From: Xanthobacter autotrophicus
Lineage (GTDB): Bacteria > Pseudomonadota > Alphaproteobacteria > Rhizobiales > Xanthobacteraceae
Strand: one strand, 5' to 3'
DNA: 64,000 nt
Assembly: GCF_043194295.1 (NCBI RefSeq)
Contig: NZ_JBAFVK010000002.1
Part shown: positions 8,086 through 17,027 of the stretch, piece after piece
Numbering within the stretch: position 1 is the stretch's first letter
How the letters are laid out: each line of letters opens with the position of its first letter
Notes under the pieces: generated by a model
The model's input: only the letters and a program-made list of their open reading frames with translations
Told to the model about the DNA's origin: nothing
The model's database searches: none
Program-made: the position numbers and the translations under genes

Positions 8086-8841
8086 TCACCCCCGCCGGCG
8101 GCTGCCCGGCTCCGGCGGCGGCTCACCCGCAGCGAGGGCGCGGGCCTGACCGATCCAGTTCTCCCGCTCGATGCGGCCGGGAAAGGCGAGGTAGCTGCCC
8201 ACCCAGGCCGCCTCGTCCGGGGTCCAGGCGGCGATCTGGCGGACATGATAGATGCCGAGCGCATTGAGCCGGCGCTCGTTCTGCGGGCCAATGCCCTTCA
8301 GCAGCTTGAGGTCGTCCGCTCCCTCCCCCTCCGGAGCGTCGAGGGTGGGCGGGCGCACGCCGGGATGGCCGTCCGGTCCTTTCTCCCGCACCACAGGCGC
8401 CGGAGGCAGAGGCAACGGCAGAGGCTCGTCCTCCGGTTCCGGCGGCAGGGAGGCGAGATCCGGGCTCAGGCCGAGCCGCGAAAACAGGTCCGGCTCGCGC
8501 GGTGCCGGCACCGGACGCGACGGCTGGGCAAGCGGCTCGCCAGAAGCCGGCGCCTCCGGCATCTGGGAACCGGGCCCTGATACGCCCGTCCCCGCACCGG
8601 TGGGCGCGGCCGAAAAGGGAAGCACGGCCGATGGCGTCGCCGGCGGGCCGCTCCTGTCTGGACGCGCATCGGGATCCCCCGCCTCGTGAACCGGCAGCCG
8701 GCCCGTGAACGACACCACGGACGCCGCCTCGCTGTCGGCCACGGCCGCGGCGCTGCGGCGGCCGAGCTTGAAGCCAAGGGCAAGCCCCAGCAGGAAGGCC
8801 AGGGTCAGAAGCAGCAGGACTTCGATGGTGAAGGCCGTCAT
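8086..8841 (-). CDS. membrane-anchored helix-hairpin-helix protein
   Basis: A 251-residue protein. One N-terminal transmembrane helix (VLLLLTLAFLLGLALGFKLG, residues about 9-28) is followed by a Pro/Gly-rich disordered stretch of about 140 residues. The C-terminal helix-hairpin-helix module, about 60 residues, has the core LLKGIGPQNERRLNALGI and then IAAWTPDEAAWVGSYL. This C-terminal module recurs in proteobacterial proteins annotated as L21-like or NADH-dehydrogenase-associated HHH proteins. In this case it may bind a polymer or a partner protein; function is unknown. The ATG at 8841 overlaps the stop of the 35-residue peptide gene as ATGA, making this the third gene of the ompA operon. Confidence 0.75.
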   Translation of the reverse strand: MTAFTIEVLLLLTLAFLLGLALGFKLGRRSAAAVADSEAASVVSFTGRLPVHEAGDPDARPDRSGPPATPSAVLPFSAAPTGAGTGVSGPGSQMPEAPASGEPLAQPSRPVPAPREPDLFSRLGLSPDLASLPPEPEDEPLPLPLPPAPVVREKGPDGHPGVRPPTLDAPEGEGADDLKLLKGIGPQNERRLNALGIYHVRQIAAWTPDEAAWVGSYLAFPGRIERENWIGQARALAAGEPPPEPGSRRRG

Positions 8842-8945
8842 CCACGCCTCCCCGGGTTCAGCCGGCCGAGCGCATAGCCGGTGGCGAGGCCGATTCCCAC
8901 CGCCCCCAGAAGATAAGGCCACAAGGCGAGGGTGAGATAGATCAC
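8838..8945 (-). CDS. 35-residue single-pass membrane peptide
   Basis: A small gene in the gap between the OmpA protein and the HHH protein. The GTG start overlaps the ompA stop (GTGA), and its TGA overlaps the next ATG (ATGA). The product is one hydrophobic helix (LTLALWPYLLGAVGIGLATG) followed by YALGRLNPGRRG, giving a basic, probably cytoplasmic C-terminus. The glycine-zipper pattern GAVGIGLATGYALG suggests helix packing with a partner. Double four-base overlaps are strong evidence that it is translated. It has no recognised family. Confidence 0.7.
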   Translation of the reverse strand: MIYLTLALWPYLLGAVGIGLATGYALGRLNPGRRG

Positions 8946-11161
8946 GGTGCGCGTTCCTTCACCTCGAACTCGATGCGGCGGTTCAGCGCCTTGCCCGCCT
9001 CGGTGTCGTTCGGCGCCAGCGGTTGGCCGGCGCCAAAGCCCGCCGCGCTCAGGCGATCGGTGGCGACGCCAGCCGTAACGAGATAGGTGAGCACAGCATT
9101 GGCCCGCGTCTCCGACAGGCGCTTGTTGAACTCGGCGTCGCCCACCCCGTCGGTGTGGCCCAGAATGCGCACCACGGCATTTGGACACCTCTTGAGCACC
9201 ACCGCGAGGCGATCGATGAGGCCCCGGCTGTGCCGGTCGATCTCGGCGCTGCCGCTGGCGAAGCGGATGGTGCCGCGCGCCAGAAGCTCGCCCACCTGCC
9301 GGCTGCAGGTGGCGGTGTCCGCTGGCGGCGGGGCGAGGGCCGCGTCGATGGCGGTCTCCACCATGAAGGGCGGGCGCACGGCCCGCTTCAGCTCGGCGTC
9401 CATCTCGCTCGCGGCGGCGGGCGTCAGGGCCGTGCCGGTGAGGCGCAATTGACCGTCGACGATGCTGATCTCCCCTGCTCCAACGCGGGACAGCTGGGTG
9501 AGCCCCGACAGCACCGCGGGCAGGAAGCCATCCGGCGCGCCGCCGCCCACGGCGGACACATCATTGACCTTTTCGCGCAGGAAGTCCCGTTCCAGCGCGG
9601 CGCGGATGGCAGTGTGGGCGGCAGCATCGGGATAAAAGCCGGAGACGGTCAGCTCGTCGCCCTCCCGGCGAACCGAGAACACATAGGGCGAGATGGTGGG
9701 CGGGCTGAGCGCCTGCGCCACCACGCTCACCCCCACCGGGGGCGACCGCACCGCCTGCATCACATTCAGGAAGGTGACGGAATCGGCCGCCTCGCCGGAA
9801 AGGGTCACCTGCGTGCCCGCCACGTCGGCAGCCCCGGTGCGCAGCTTGACCAGTTGCGCCACAGCGAAACTCGCCGCGCTCGCCCACAATTCCGGCGCCG
9901 GCCCGCCGGACGCCAGCTGCATGTCGTCGGCCACCTGCACCCCCGGGAAGGCGGCGCGGGTAGCGTCCACGAGCAGCCGTCGTGCCTCGTCCGAGGGCGC
10001 ATAGCCCGACAGGCGCACCGACTCGGGGAACCGCTCGATGCGCCAGGTGAAGGGGGCGGCACGGGGCGGCTCCACGGCGAAGCGGACGATCTGGAAGCCA
10101 TCGGGTGGCGCGCGGCGCTGGGCCAGCAACTGGTCGAAGGCCGGGAAGCTGGGTGCCGCCCCTTCCACCGCGATGGTGCTGTCGGAAAGCGTCACCCGGC
10201 CCTCGGGAAGCTCGAACAGCACCTGGCCGGCAAAGCGCACCGCCTTCAGCCACAGTTCGGTAGCCGGCGCGCCGTCGGCCAACCGGGTGTCGTCCTTGAT
10301 GCCGATGCCTGGCACGGCAGAAGACAGGGCCGCCGCCACCTCGCCCCGCGCCTCCGAAGACGGCACGAAGCCGCTCAGCCGCAGCACCGTGCCATCGCGC
10401 ACCGCCGACCAGAAGAACGGCGAGGCCACCGGCGGGCGCACTGCGAAGCGGGCCAGCACCATGCCATCCGGCAGCGGACCGAGCATGGTCTGGGCGAGCG
10501 CATCGTAGCTCGCGAGGTCGCGGGCGCGGCCCTCGATGCCGATGGCGCCATCGGCAAGGGTGATGCGGCCGGACGGCAGCTTCTTCAGCTGCGCGAGGCC
10601 GAACGTGACCAGAGCTGCGAAATCGCCGGGCGGCGCGCCCCGCGCCCGCACCAGGCGCTCCTGGCCCGCCACCTGATCACCGCCGGAGCGGGCCGCCGCG
10701 ACAATGCGGCCGAGGGCATCCGCCGATGGAACATAGCCGTCGAGGGCAATGACGCGGCCGTCCTTCACCGCGCCGAAGGTGAAGGGGCGCCGCTCGGGCA
10801 GGATGGTGGTGGCGTCGTGCACCACCCGCACGCCGAACAGGCCCTCAAGGGAGCCGCGCACCTTGGCGCGGGCCTCCTCGGCCAGCGCCTCGCCCTCCAG
10901 CGTGGCATCGCGCCCTTCGAACCGGGCGAAAGCCCAGCCTTCCCCGGTGCGGGCGAGAATGTCCGCCGCAGCCGAATCAAGATCAGCCTCGATTGGTCCC
11001 CGGGCGGCGGCTAGGGTGAAGGCGCACAACAGAGCGAAGGTGGCGAGGCCCAGAACCAGCGGCCACAGGCTCGGCCACGCCATGCCACGCCCGGGTCTGG
11101 GCTCCGGTCCAGGATCCGATCCAGACCCGGGTTTGGGTTCATACCCATCCGCTGAGACCAT
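8942..11161 (-). CDS. BON-repeat protein with C-terminal OmpA domain
   Basis: A 739-residue envelope protein. The N-terminus is cytoplasmic and Pro/Gly-rich, followed by a transmembrane helix at about 30-52 (WPLVLGLATFALLCAFTLAA). Four repeated blocks of about 130 residues follow. Each has a strand-rich segment (FGAVKDGRVIALDGYVPS, WSAVRDGTVLRLSGFVPS, WRIERFPESVRLSGYAPS, FSVRREGDELTVSGFYPD) and a second BON-like half (such as GRITLADGAIGIEGRA). The C-terminal 110 residues form an OmpA peptidoglycan-binding domain (ILGHTDGVGDAEFNKRLSE). The layout resembles mycobacterial ArfA/OmpATb (TM, BON, OmpA), enlarged by extra BON units. It heads the three-gene operon. Confidence 0.85.
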   Translation of the reverse strand: MVSADGYEPKPGSGSDPGPEPRPGRGMAWPSLWPLVLGLATFALLCAFTLAAARGPIEADLDSAAADILARTGEGWAFARFEGRDATLEGEALAEEARAKVRGSLEGLFGVRVVHDATTILPERRPFTFGAVKDGRVIALDGYVPSADALGRIVAAARSGGDQVAGQERLVRARGAPPGDFAALVTFGLAQLKKLPSGRITLADGAIGIEGRARDLASYDALAQTMLGPLPDGMVLARFAVRPPVASPFFWSAVRDGTVLRLSGFVPSSEARGEVAAALSSAVPGIGIKDDTRLADGAPATELWLKAVRFAGQVLFELPEGRVTLSDSTIAVEGAAPSFPAFDQLLAQRRAPPDGFQIVRFAVEPPRAAPFTWRIERFPESVRLSGYAPSDEARRLLVDATRAAFPGVQVADDMQLASGGPAPELWASAASFAVAQLVKLRTGAADVAGTQVTLSGEAADSVTFLNVMQAVRSPPVGVSVVAQALSPPTISPYVFSVRREGDELTVSGFYPDAAAHTAIRAALERDFLREKVNDVSAVGGGAPDGFLPAVLSGLTQLSRVGAGEISIVDGQLRLTGTALTPAAASEMDAELKRAVRPPFMVETAIDAALAPPPADTATCSRQVGELLARGTIRFASGSAEIDRHSRGLIDRLAVVLKRCPNAVVRILGHTDGVGDAEFNKRLSETRANAVLTYLVTAGVATDRLSAAGFGAGQPLAPNDTEAGKALNRRIEFEVKERAP

Positions 11162-11407
11162 CCCCTCGTCTCTCCCTTACGCACACCCCCTGCCCCAGGC
11201 CGTGCCTGAGCGGGTCCACCGGTCACCATACGGGGGACTTCAGCACACTTCCGCGACGAACCGGAAGCCTCCCCGCCGGAAGCGGGGCGAACGGCGGGCA
11301 CCGACCGCCGGAACGCAAGACGCGCCACCCTCCGGCAAGAGGATGACGCGTCCAGGTCGAGGGGCGCAAATGCGGCGGACAGACGGACAGACGCCGGCAG
11401 CGCGTCT

Positions 11408-12724
11408 TCAGAAATCGCGCGAGACGAAGAGCAGCACACGATTGGCGGCCACCGACGACAGCTCCGGAGAGAAATCCGTGGGCAGATACGAGGCGGCCGA
11501 GTTGTAGGTATAGTCGTACTGAAGCGCGATGGAAAAATGCTTCACCGGCGCGAAGGCGAGATAGCCGCCCACATTGTAGTTCTTCCCGCCCGATGCGCCG
11601 TAGAAGGCCTGCGCTTCGGCATTGTTGAAATCGTAGGAGGCATAGCCGCCGAACAGGGCGGAGCTCCACTTCTCGTTCCAATTGTGCAGGAGCGAGGCGG
11701 TGATGTTCCAACCCGATACCCGGGTGAGCCCGCCGAGGCTCAAGAAGGCGTCCGGCGGCGAATAGCTGCCCGACGGGTCCTGAAGGCCGAGATAAGAGGT
11801 GGCGCCGTCCGCGTAAGCGGACTGGAGATAGAGCGTGTCCTCCTCTCCGAGTGCCGGCAGCTTGAACATGATGCCGGCCTGGAGCGCATAGCCCCAGTTC
11901 GAGTCGGTAGACGAGATGGTGTTGAGCAGCGAAACCGCCCTCACTTGGTGCAGGGCGCCGGAGATCTGCGCCGAACCCCAGTCGCCCTCATACCTCAGGT
12001 TCGCCACGATCTCGGGTGCCACCTGGCCAGCGAGATAATCGTCGCTGGAGAAGCTGGCGGGATCGGCGGCAAGGGTGCCGCTCTGCCGATCGGCCGCATC
12101 CTCGAACGACACCGTAGCGCTGAGGCCCTTGGTGAACTCGTAGGTGTAGGCCAAGAGATTGATGCGGGTGTCGTCGCCGATGGTGGCCGGATCGGTGCCG
12201 AGCACGTTGGCGTTGGCGTAGAAATCGAAGAAGGACTGCGCGTGGCCGAAGGTGAAGCCAGCGAACTGGACATAGATGTTCCAGACCTCAAGCTCGGCCT
12301 TGTTCGGACCATCGGACCACGGGTCGGACGTGCGCCACCGGAACCGGGTCTCGAAATAGGAGCGCAAGGTGCCGTAATCGGTCTCGGTGCGGGCATCGAG
12401 GATGAGAGCGCCGGTGGCCACCGAATAGCTCTTGTCGTTCTCGGCCGGATACTGGGTATAGGTGTTGTAATAACCTTCCGCCCAGGCATAGCCGCCCACG
12501 CGAATACAGGTATCCGTTCCCGGAATATAATAGAAGCCCTCGCCCTGCGCGGTACAGGCGCGCATATAGGCATCCTTGGCCTTGACGGTGAGAAGGTCAG
12601 CCGCGCGCGAATCCTGCGCGGTCCCGACCGTCGAAGCCAGCCCGAGCAGCGCTGCGGCCGCGAGCGGTGCCCGGGCGCCGCCGATCCTGGGGCTGAGCCG
12701 AGCAAAAGCCATGGAACGCGCCAT
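11408..12724 (-). CDS. Omp2-type porin
   Basis: Outer-membrane beta-barrel of the alphaproteobacterial porin family (PF02530), 438 residues. It has a signal peptide (ALLGLASTVGTAQDSRA), the family motif YYIPGTDTCIRVGGYAWAEG with the conserved Cys pair, TETDYGTLRSYFETRF, and a C-terminal Phe (LLFVSRDF) for barrel assembly. A GGGGGAC ribosome-binding site fits the ATG at 12724 better than the one at 12736, which lacks one. It would form a passive channel for small hydrophilic solutes. It is only partly similar to the porin encoded upstream. Confidence 0.9.
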   Translation of the reverse strand: MARSMAFARLSPRIGGARAPLAAAALLGLASTVGTAQDSRAADLLTVKAKDAYMRACTAQGEGFYYIPGTDTCIRVGGYAWAEGYYNTYTQYPAENDKSYSVATGALILDARTETDYGTLRSYFETRFRWRTSDPWSDGPNKAELEVWNIYVQFAGFTFGHAQSFFDFYANANVLGTDPATIGDDTRINLLAYTYEFTKGLSATVSFEDAADRQSGTLAADPASFSSDDYLAGQVAPEIVANLRYEGDWGSAQISGALHQVRAVSLLNTISSTDSNWGYALQAGIMFKLPALGEEDTLYLQSAYADGATSYLGLQDPSGSYSPPDAFLSLGGLTRVSGWNITASLLHNWNEKWSSALFGGYASYDFNNAEAQAFYGASGGKNYNVGGYLAFAPVKHFSIALQYDYTYNSAASYLPTDFSPELSSVAANRVLLFVSRDF

Positions 12725-12739
12725 TGAGTCCCCCATAAC

Positions 12740-12779
12740 GATACAAAGTATCTTTAATGCCCCCGCCCGACTCTTGCAA
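12740..12779 (-). promoter_or_regulatory. porin promoter with GATAC-AAA-GTATC inverted repeat
   Basis: On the minus strand, TTGCAA (12774-12779) and TAAAGA (12751-12756) are separated by 17 bases, a plausible sigma-70-type promoter. A 5-bp perfect inverted repeat gatac-aaa-gtatc lies at 12740-12752, at the predicted transcription start and about 16 bases before the ATG. It could be an operator or a 5'-end hairpin. Confidence 0.45.
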
Positions 12780-13104
12780 GGGTCGGAAGCGGCCTGAACG
12801 ATTTTGTCGCGGGGCGCGGCTTCCCAAACAGCGCGGGACGAGATGTCGTGAAATCCCTAGACCGCCACCGGAGCCAAACTTGCGGCAACGTTCCGCGCCG
12901 CATCCCCAAGCGCATGTGATGTCTGCGATCCAGCAAAGTGATTTCAGCCCGCTCTGCGCGCCGCACCTTTCCGCTGACTACAATGGCAAACTGTGGCCAG
13001 GATTGAAATACCTCGGGCACACTATTGGATTATTATAATTCTAGTATTTGCCATATATTACGTAGCGTAATTCAAAAGCGTGCTGAAGAAAACCCTTCAG
13101 ACAA

Positions 13105-13134
13105 AGAAAAGCCCCGGCGGTTTCCCGCCGGGGC
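13105..13134 (-). terminator. Rho-independent terminator of the second porin gene
   Basis: A perfect 10-bp stem gccccggcgg / ccgccggggc with a four-base loop, 30 bases past the porin stop. Read on the minus strand it runs into TTTTCTTTG. It is one of the clearest terminators in the window. Confidence 0.88.
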
Positions 13135-13164
13135 CTCTTTCGAAATCTTCGCTAAGAGCGAGGA

Positions 13165-14646
13165 TCAGAAGTTACGCTGCACGCGCACGCCACCCGACCA
13201 GATGTCGGTGGAGCCGCCGGCGAGCGTGTAGCCCGTCGTGGGGTTGCTGCTGGTGCCAGCGCCCGTGTAGGCCTGGTAGTAGCCGAGCGGGGCCGAGCCA
13301 TCGACCTTGCTGTAGACCACTTCCGCAGCGATATCGAGGTTCTTCACCGGCGACCACACGGTGTTCACACCGACCTGCCACAGGTTGAAGTCGAGAGCGG
13401 CAACGACGTTGTCCGGAACTTCGTAGGACACGTAGCCGGCATAGAGCGCCGAGCGCAGGCCGGGGGTCCAGTAGTGGCGGAACTGACCCTGGATCTGCCA
13501 GCCCTTGGTCAGGCTGGTGTCACCGAAGGAGTTGACCGCCACCGCGTCAGCCACGGTGTAGAACGCGCCCGAGGCAGTCACGAAGCTGCCGACCTGGTTG
13601 AGGTCGATGGAGCCGACGCCCACCGAACGGCCCTGGGCAGTGCCAGAGAGGCCGAGGTAGTTGGCGGCGCCTTCCTGATAACCAGCCTGGAAGAAGATGC
13701 TGTCACCCGCGGCGAGGAAGGGGAGCTTGAACTCCACCGTGCCACCGAGAGCCCAGCCCCAGGAGTCGCTGGAGGAGAGGCCCGGATAGAAGCCACCGTA
13801 GAGGGGAAGCGTGACCTGAACCTGGTGCAGAGCGCCGGAGAGCTGCGCCGAACCCCAAGCCTGATCGATACGCAGGTTGGCGACGATGTCGGGAGCCTGC
13901 TGGCCAGCCTGGTAGTTGGTGTAGCCGAGGCCGGTGCCGATGGTCGTGCTGCTGATGGAAGCAACGGTGCTGGCGCCAGCCATCTGCACGCCAGTGGTGC
14001 GGTTGGCGGCGTCTTCAAGCGACAGGGTCGCGGAGAAGCCGTTGCCGAACTGGGCGGTGTAGGCCGCGAGGGTGGTCCAGGTGTTGGAGCCCGACAGCGG
14101 GGTGGTCAGCATGTAGTTCAGACCCGTGTCGAAGAACGACTGGGTATAACCGAACGTGAAGCCGGAGAACTGGATGAAAGCGCGCTCGAAGTACACGCCC
14201 GAGCCGGAAGCCGCGCCGGCGCCGGTCTGCGAGTTCCACTCGGCGCCGAAGCGCACGTAGGAGCGCAGGGTGCCGTAGTCGGTCTGGGTGCGGGCGTCGA
14301 GGTCGATGACGCCGCGGACGCGGGTCAGGTAGTCGTTATCGTCAGAGTCCTTGAAGGGATAGGCAAAGTTGCCCACGCCCGGACCGTTGAAGATGGTGCC
14401 GGCGGCAGAGGTGATCGCCGGATTGAAGGTGCCGACAGCGTTCACATACGTATCGAAGCGGGCGTAGCCGCCGATCTTGATGCAGGTGTCAGTGCCGGGG
14501 ATGTAGTAGTAGCCCGCGCCGTAAGCGGAGCAGATCTTCACGTATTCGACTGCCTTCGCCTTGACAGGCAGATCGGCGGCCTGGGCTCCAACGACTGCGA
14601 CGAGACCTGCCGCGCTACCGAGGAGAAGGCTCTTCACCATCTTCAT
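13165..14646 (-). CDS. Omp2-type porin
   Basis: Outer-membrane porin (PF02530), 493 residues. The signal peptide is KSLLLGSAAGLVAVVGAQAA and the mature start ADLPVKAKAVEYVKIC is typical of Hyphomicrobiales porins. The motif YYIPGTDTCIKIGGYARFD is present, as is the C-terminal Phe in VRVQRNF. A strong GGAGG lies 8 bases before the ATG at 14646, so the longer upstream frame is rejected. A good terminator, a strong ribosome-binding site and a readable promoter suggest an abundant major porin. Confidence 0.94.
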   Translation of the reverse strand: MKMVKSLLLGSAAGLVAVVGAQAADLPVKAKAVEYVKICSAYGAGYYYIPGTDTCIKIGGYARFDTYVNAVGTFNPAITSAAGTIFNGPGVGNFAYPFKDSDDNDYLTRVRGVIDLDARTQTDYGTLRSYVRFGAEWNSQTGAGAASGSGVYFERAFIQFSGFTFGYTQSFFDTGLNYMLTTPLSGSNTWTTLAAYTAQFGNGFSATLSLEDAANRTTGVQMAGASTVASISSTTIGTGLGYTNYQAGQQAPDIVANLRIDQAWGSAQLSGALHQVQVTLPLYGGFYPGLSSSDSWGWALGGTVEFKLPFLAAGDSIFFQAGYQEGAANYLGLSGTAQGRSVGVGSIDLNQVGSFVTASGAFYTVADAVAVNSFGDTSLTKGWQIQGQFRHYWTPGLRSALYAGYVSYEVPDNVVAALDFNLWQVGVNTVWSPVKNLDIAAEVVYSKVDGSAPLGYYQAYTGAGTSSNPTTGYTLAGGSTDIWSGGVRVQRNF

Positions 14647-14798
14647 TTTAGACCTCCAAGTTTGATCGAGGGAGCGAGTTCCGCTTCGCCGGTGCGGCTG
14701 CACCCCGAGAGGGTTCTTGCCCCGATTTCCCACTGCGCCCTCAGACCCCCCGAACACGCAGTGGGCGACCGGGGACTGCCCCCCTTCGTCGCAGAGCC

Positions 14799-14843
14799 AA
14801 CATACAAAAGGCGAAACCTTGATCAATCGGAACGGTACCGTTC
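14799..14843 (-). promoter_or_regulatory. porin promoter with perfect 14-bp palindrome upstream
   Basis: On the minus strand, TTGATC (14821-14826) and TATGTT (14799-14804) are 16 bases apart. Just upstream of the -35 lies gaacggtaccgttc (14830-14843), a perfect palindrome of TetR-operator-like form. This implies a leader of about 145 nt and regulation of porin synthesis by an unidentified dimeric regulator. Confidence 0.45.
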
Positions 14844-15740
14844 ACGTCACCCTAGGGCCGCTTTTCCGCCGGGTGTTGCAGGAATGGCACGCCCATGATG
14901 ACTCACCATAATACCACTTCCCACGCTGCGGTCGGCCACGCTTTAACCCATTTAACGTTATGATCCTTATCTATTTTCTCCCTGGAGGGGGGCGCGGCGG
15001 CTGGTGTTCCGAGTCAAATCCTCGGAGCGGTAGCCGGCTCATGACGGACGATCACCGGAACACCGGCGGCCCAGTCTCACCTGTGGCGGAATCTAGACCG
15101 GCAAAAGTGTGCCATTTTCGTCGCCAAGCGCTGCGGTGACAGACTTTCACGCGGCCGGAAGGCAACCGCCCCGCTGAATGTTCATTACCAATTTACCGGA
15201 GACGACTTCGGCGTGACGGTCGCAGATACCGCCCAGTACCGCGCCGTGCCCCGCATCCGGCCGGTGGTCGATTCGATGCGGCCCCGCCCAGGTCGGCCAA
15301 CGGCCTTGAACGGCCGCCGCCACGGGCCGCCTCGCGAACGGATCGGCCGCACGCCTGCGGGACGAGGGGCGGGACGTGAGGGATTCGGGCGGCGCTGGAT
15401 CAGCGGGGTGGAAGCTGCGCGCGCCGGCGGAAGGGCGGGTCGCCGCGGAAGGCTCGATCCGCCCCCTCGGAGCGTCTCCCCCAAGCCGGAAAAAGGGCCA
15501 GCAGCGGCCCGCCGCTTCCCCCTTGCCCACCCCGTGCCCGGGCCCAATTCATCCGGCGGCGGGATCCGCGACTTGCAGGCCATGAATCGACGGGCAGAAC
15601 GCGTGGGATGGGATTTGCCCGCTCCGGGCAATCCGAAGCGAGCAACCTCTCAGTGGGACCGGAGTGTCGCGACAGTCCGTCGGCATCCCGATCAACCGAA
15701 GCGGGCAGCCGCGGACACCGCAGCCTCCACTCCCAAGCGC
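14844..15740. other. long intergenic region between porin and serA
   Basis: Nearly 900 bases with no convincing gene on either strand. Open frames here are Arg/Pro-rich shadows lacking ribosome-binding sites. An A/T-rich patch at about 14935-14985 (aacgttatgatccttatct) looks like a further promoter or upstream element. No tRNA, CRISPR or IS signature is seen. A small regulatory RNA is possible but nothing in the sequence shows one. Confidence 0.4.
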
Positions 15741-17027
15741 CTAGATCTTGTGTTCGTAGAGCAGCCGGGCCCGGATGGTGCCCTCGATCTCGCGGATGTC
15801 GGCGAGCACGGCCTGGCTGTCGGCGGTGGAGGCATCGGCGTCCAGCACCACGTAGCCCACGTCGGCGTAGGTCTCCAGATACTGCGCGGCGATGTTGACC
15901 GAGTGGCGCGCCAGCACTTCGTTGAGCCGCCGCAGCATGCCCGGCAGGTTGCGGTGGATCTGGATGAAGCGGGTTCCGCGCGGGCGGGCCGGCAACTGCA
16001 CCTCGGGAAAGTTCACCGTCCCCATGGTAGAACCGGTATCGGAATAGTCCACCAGCTTGCGCGCCACCTCGGCGCCGATGCGCTCCTGCGCCTCCTCGGT
16101 GGAGCCGCCGATGTGCGGCGTCAAAATCACATTGTCGAGGCCCTGGAGCGGGGAAACGAAGCGCTCGTTGTTGGAGCCCGGCTCCACCGGGAACACGTCG
16201 ATCGCCGCACCACGCAGGCGGCCCTCCTTCAGCGCCTCGGCGAGGGCGTCGAGGTCCACCACCGTGCCGCGGCTGTTGTTGATGAGGTAGGCGCCGGGCT
16301 TCATGGCGGCGATCTCGTCGCGGCCGATCATGCCGTGGGTCGCCGGCGTCTCGGGCACGTGCAGGCTGACGATGTCGCTCTGGGCCAGCAGCGCATTGAG
16401 GGTGGGCACCGGCTCGGCCTGGCCGTGGCGCAGCTTGTCGGTGTGATCGTAGAAGATCACCTTGAGGCCCATGGCCTCGGCGAGGATGGAGAGCTGCGAG
16501 CCGATATTGCCGTAGCCGACGATGCCCAGCGTCTTGCCGCGCACTTCCACGCTGTTGGTGGCCGACTTGTCCCAGCGGCCCTCGTGTGCTGCGTGGGAGC
16601 GGGTGGGGATGCGGCGCAGCAGCATCACGATCTCGCCGATCACCAGTTCCGCCACACTGCGGGTGTTGGAGAAGGGCGCGTTGAACACCGGCACGCCGTG
16701 CACGCGGGCGGCGTCCAGGTCCACCTGGTTGGTGCCGACGCTGAAGCAGCCAATGGCGATCAGCCGGTCCGCCGCCTCCAGCACCTCGGGGGTGATCTGG
16801 GTGCGCGAGCGGATGCCGAGGATGTGGACCCCCTTGACGGCCTCGTGCAGCGCCTCTCCGTCCAGCGCCTTGGGCAGGCGGACGAGGTTGGTGTAGCCGG
16901 CATTGGTCAGAAGCTCCACGGCGCTGTCGTTCACGCCTTCGAGGAGCAGCACCTTGATCTTGTCCTTGGACAGGGAGAGGTGCGGATGGGAATGGCTGTC
17001 GTGCACGATCGCGGCGTCCTTCGGCAA
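15741..17027 (-). CDS. serA: D-3-phosphoglycerate dehydrogenase
   Basis: NAD-dependent first enzyme of serine synthesis, 428 residues. The substrate-binding halves flank a Rossmann domain with GIVGYGNIGSQLSILA (about residues 165-180). The catalytic Arg is in LINNSRGTVVD, the Glu in VFPVEPGSNN and the His in LTPHIGGSTEEAQ. A C-terminal ACT domain (FIQIHRNLPGMLRRLNEVLA) makes it the short E. coli-type form with serine feedback. The open frame starts with TTG at 17027; a GTG eight codons later is an alternative, and no in-frame ATG exists upstream. Confidence 0.93.
   Translation of the reverse strand: MPKDAAIVHDSHSHPHLSLSKDKIKVLLLEGVNDSAVELLTNAGYTNLVRLPKALDGEALHEAVKGVHILGIRSRTQITPEVLEAADRLIAIGCFSVGTNQVDLDAARVHGVPVFNAPFSNTRSVAELVIGEIVMLLRRIPTRSHAAHEGRWDKSATNSVEVRGKTLGIVGYGNIGSQLSILAEAMGLKVIFYDHTDKLRHGQAEPVPTLNALLAQSDIVSLHVPETPATHGMIGRDEIAAMKPGAYLINNSRGTVVDLDALAEALKEGRLRGAAIDVFPVEPGSNNERFVSPLQGLDNVILTPHIGGSTEEAQERIGAEVARKLVDYSDTGSTMGTVNFPEVQLPARPRGTRFIQIHRNLPGMLRRLNEVLARHSVNIAAQYLETYADVGYVVLDADASTADSQAVLADIREIEGTIRARLLYEHKI

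Noticed and set aside
9023..11014. 663-codon plus-strand frame opposite the OmpA protein gene
   Set aside because: Antisense shadow with low-complexity Arg/Ala/Gly/His content and no recognisable motif.
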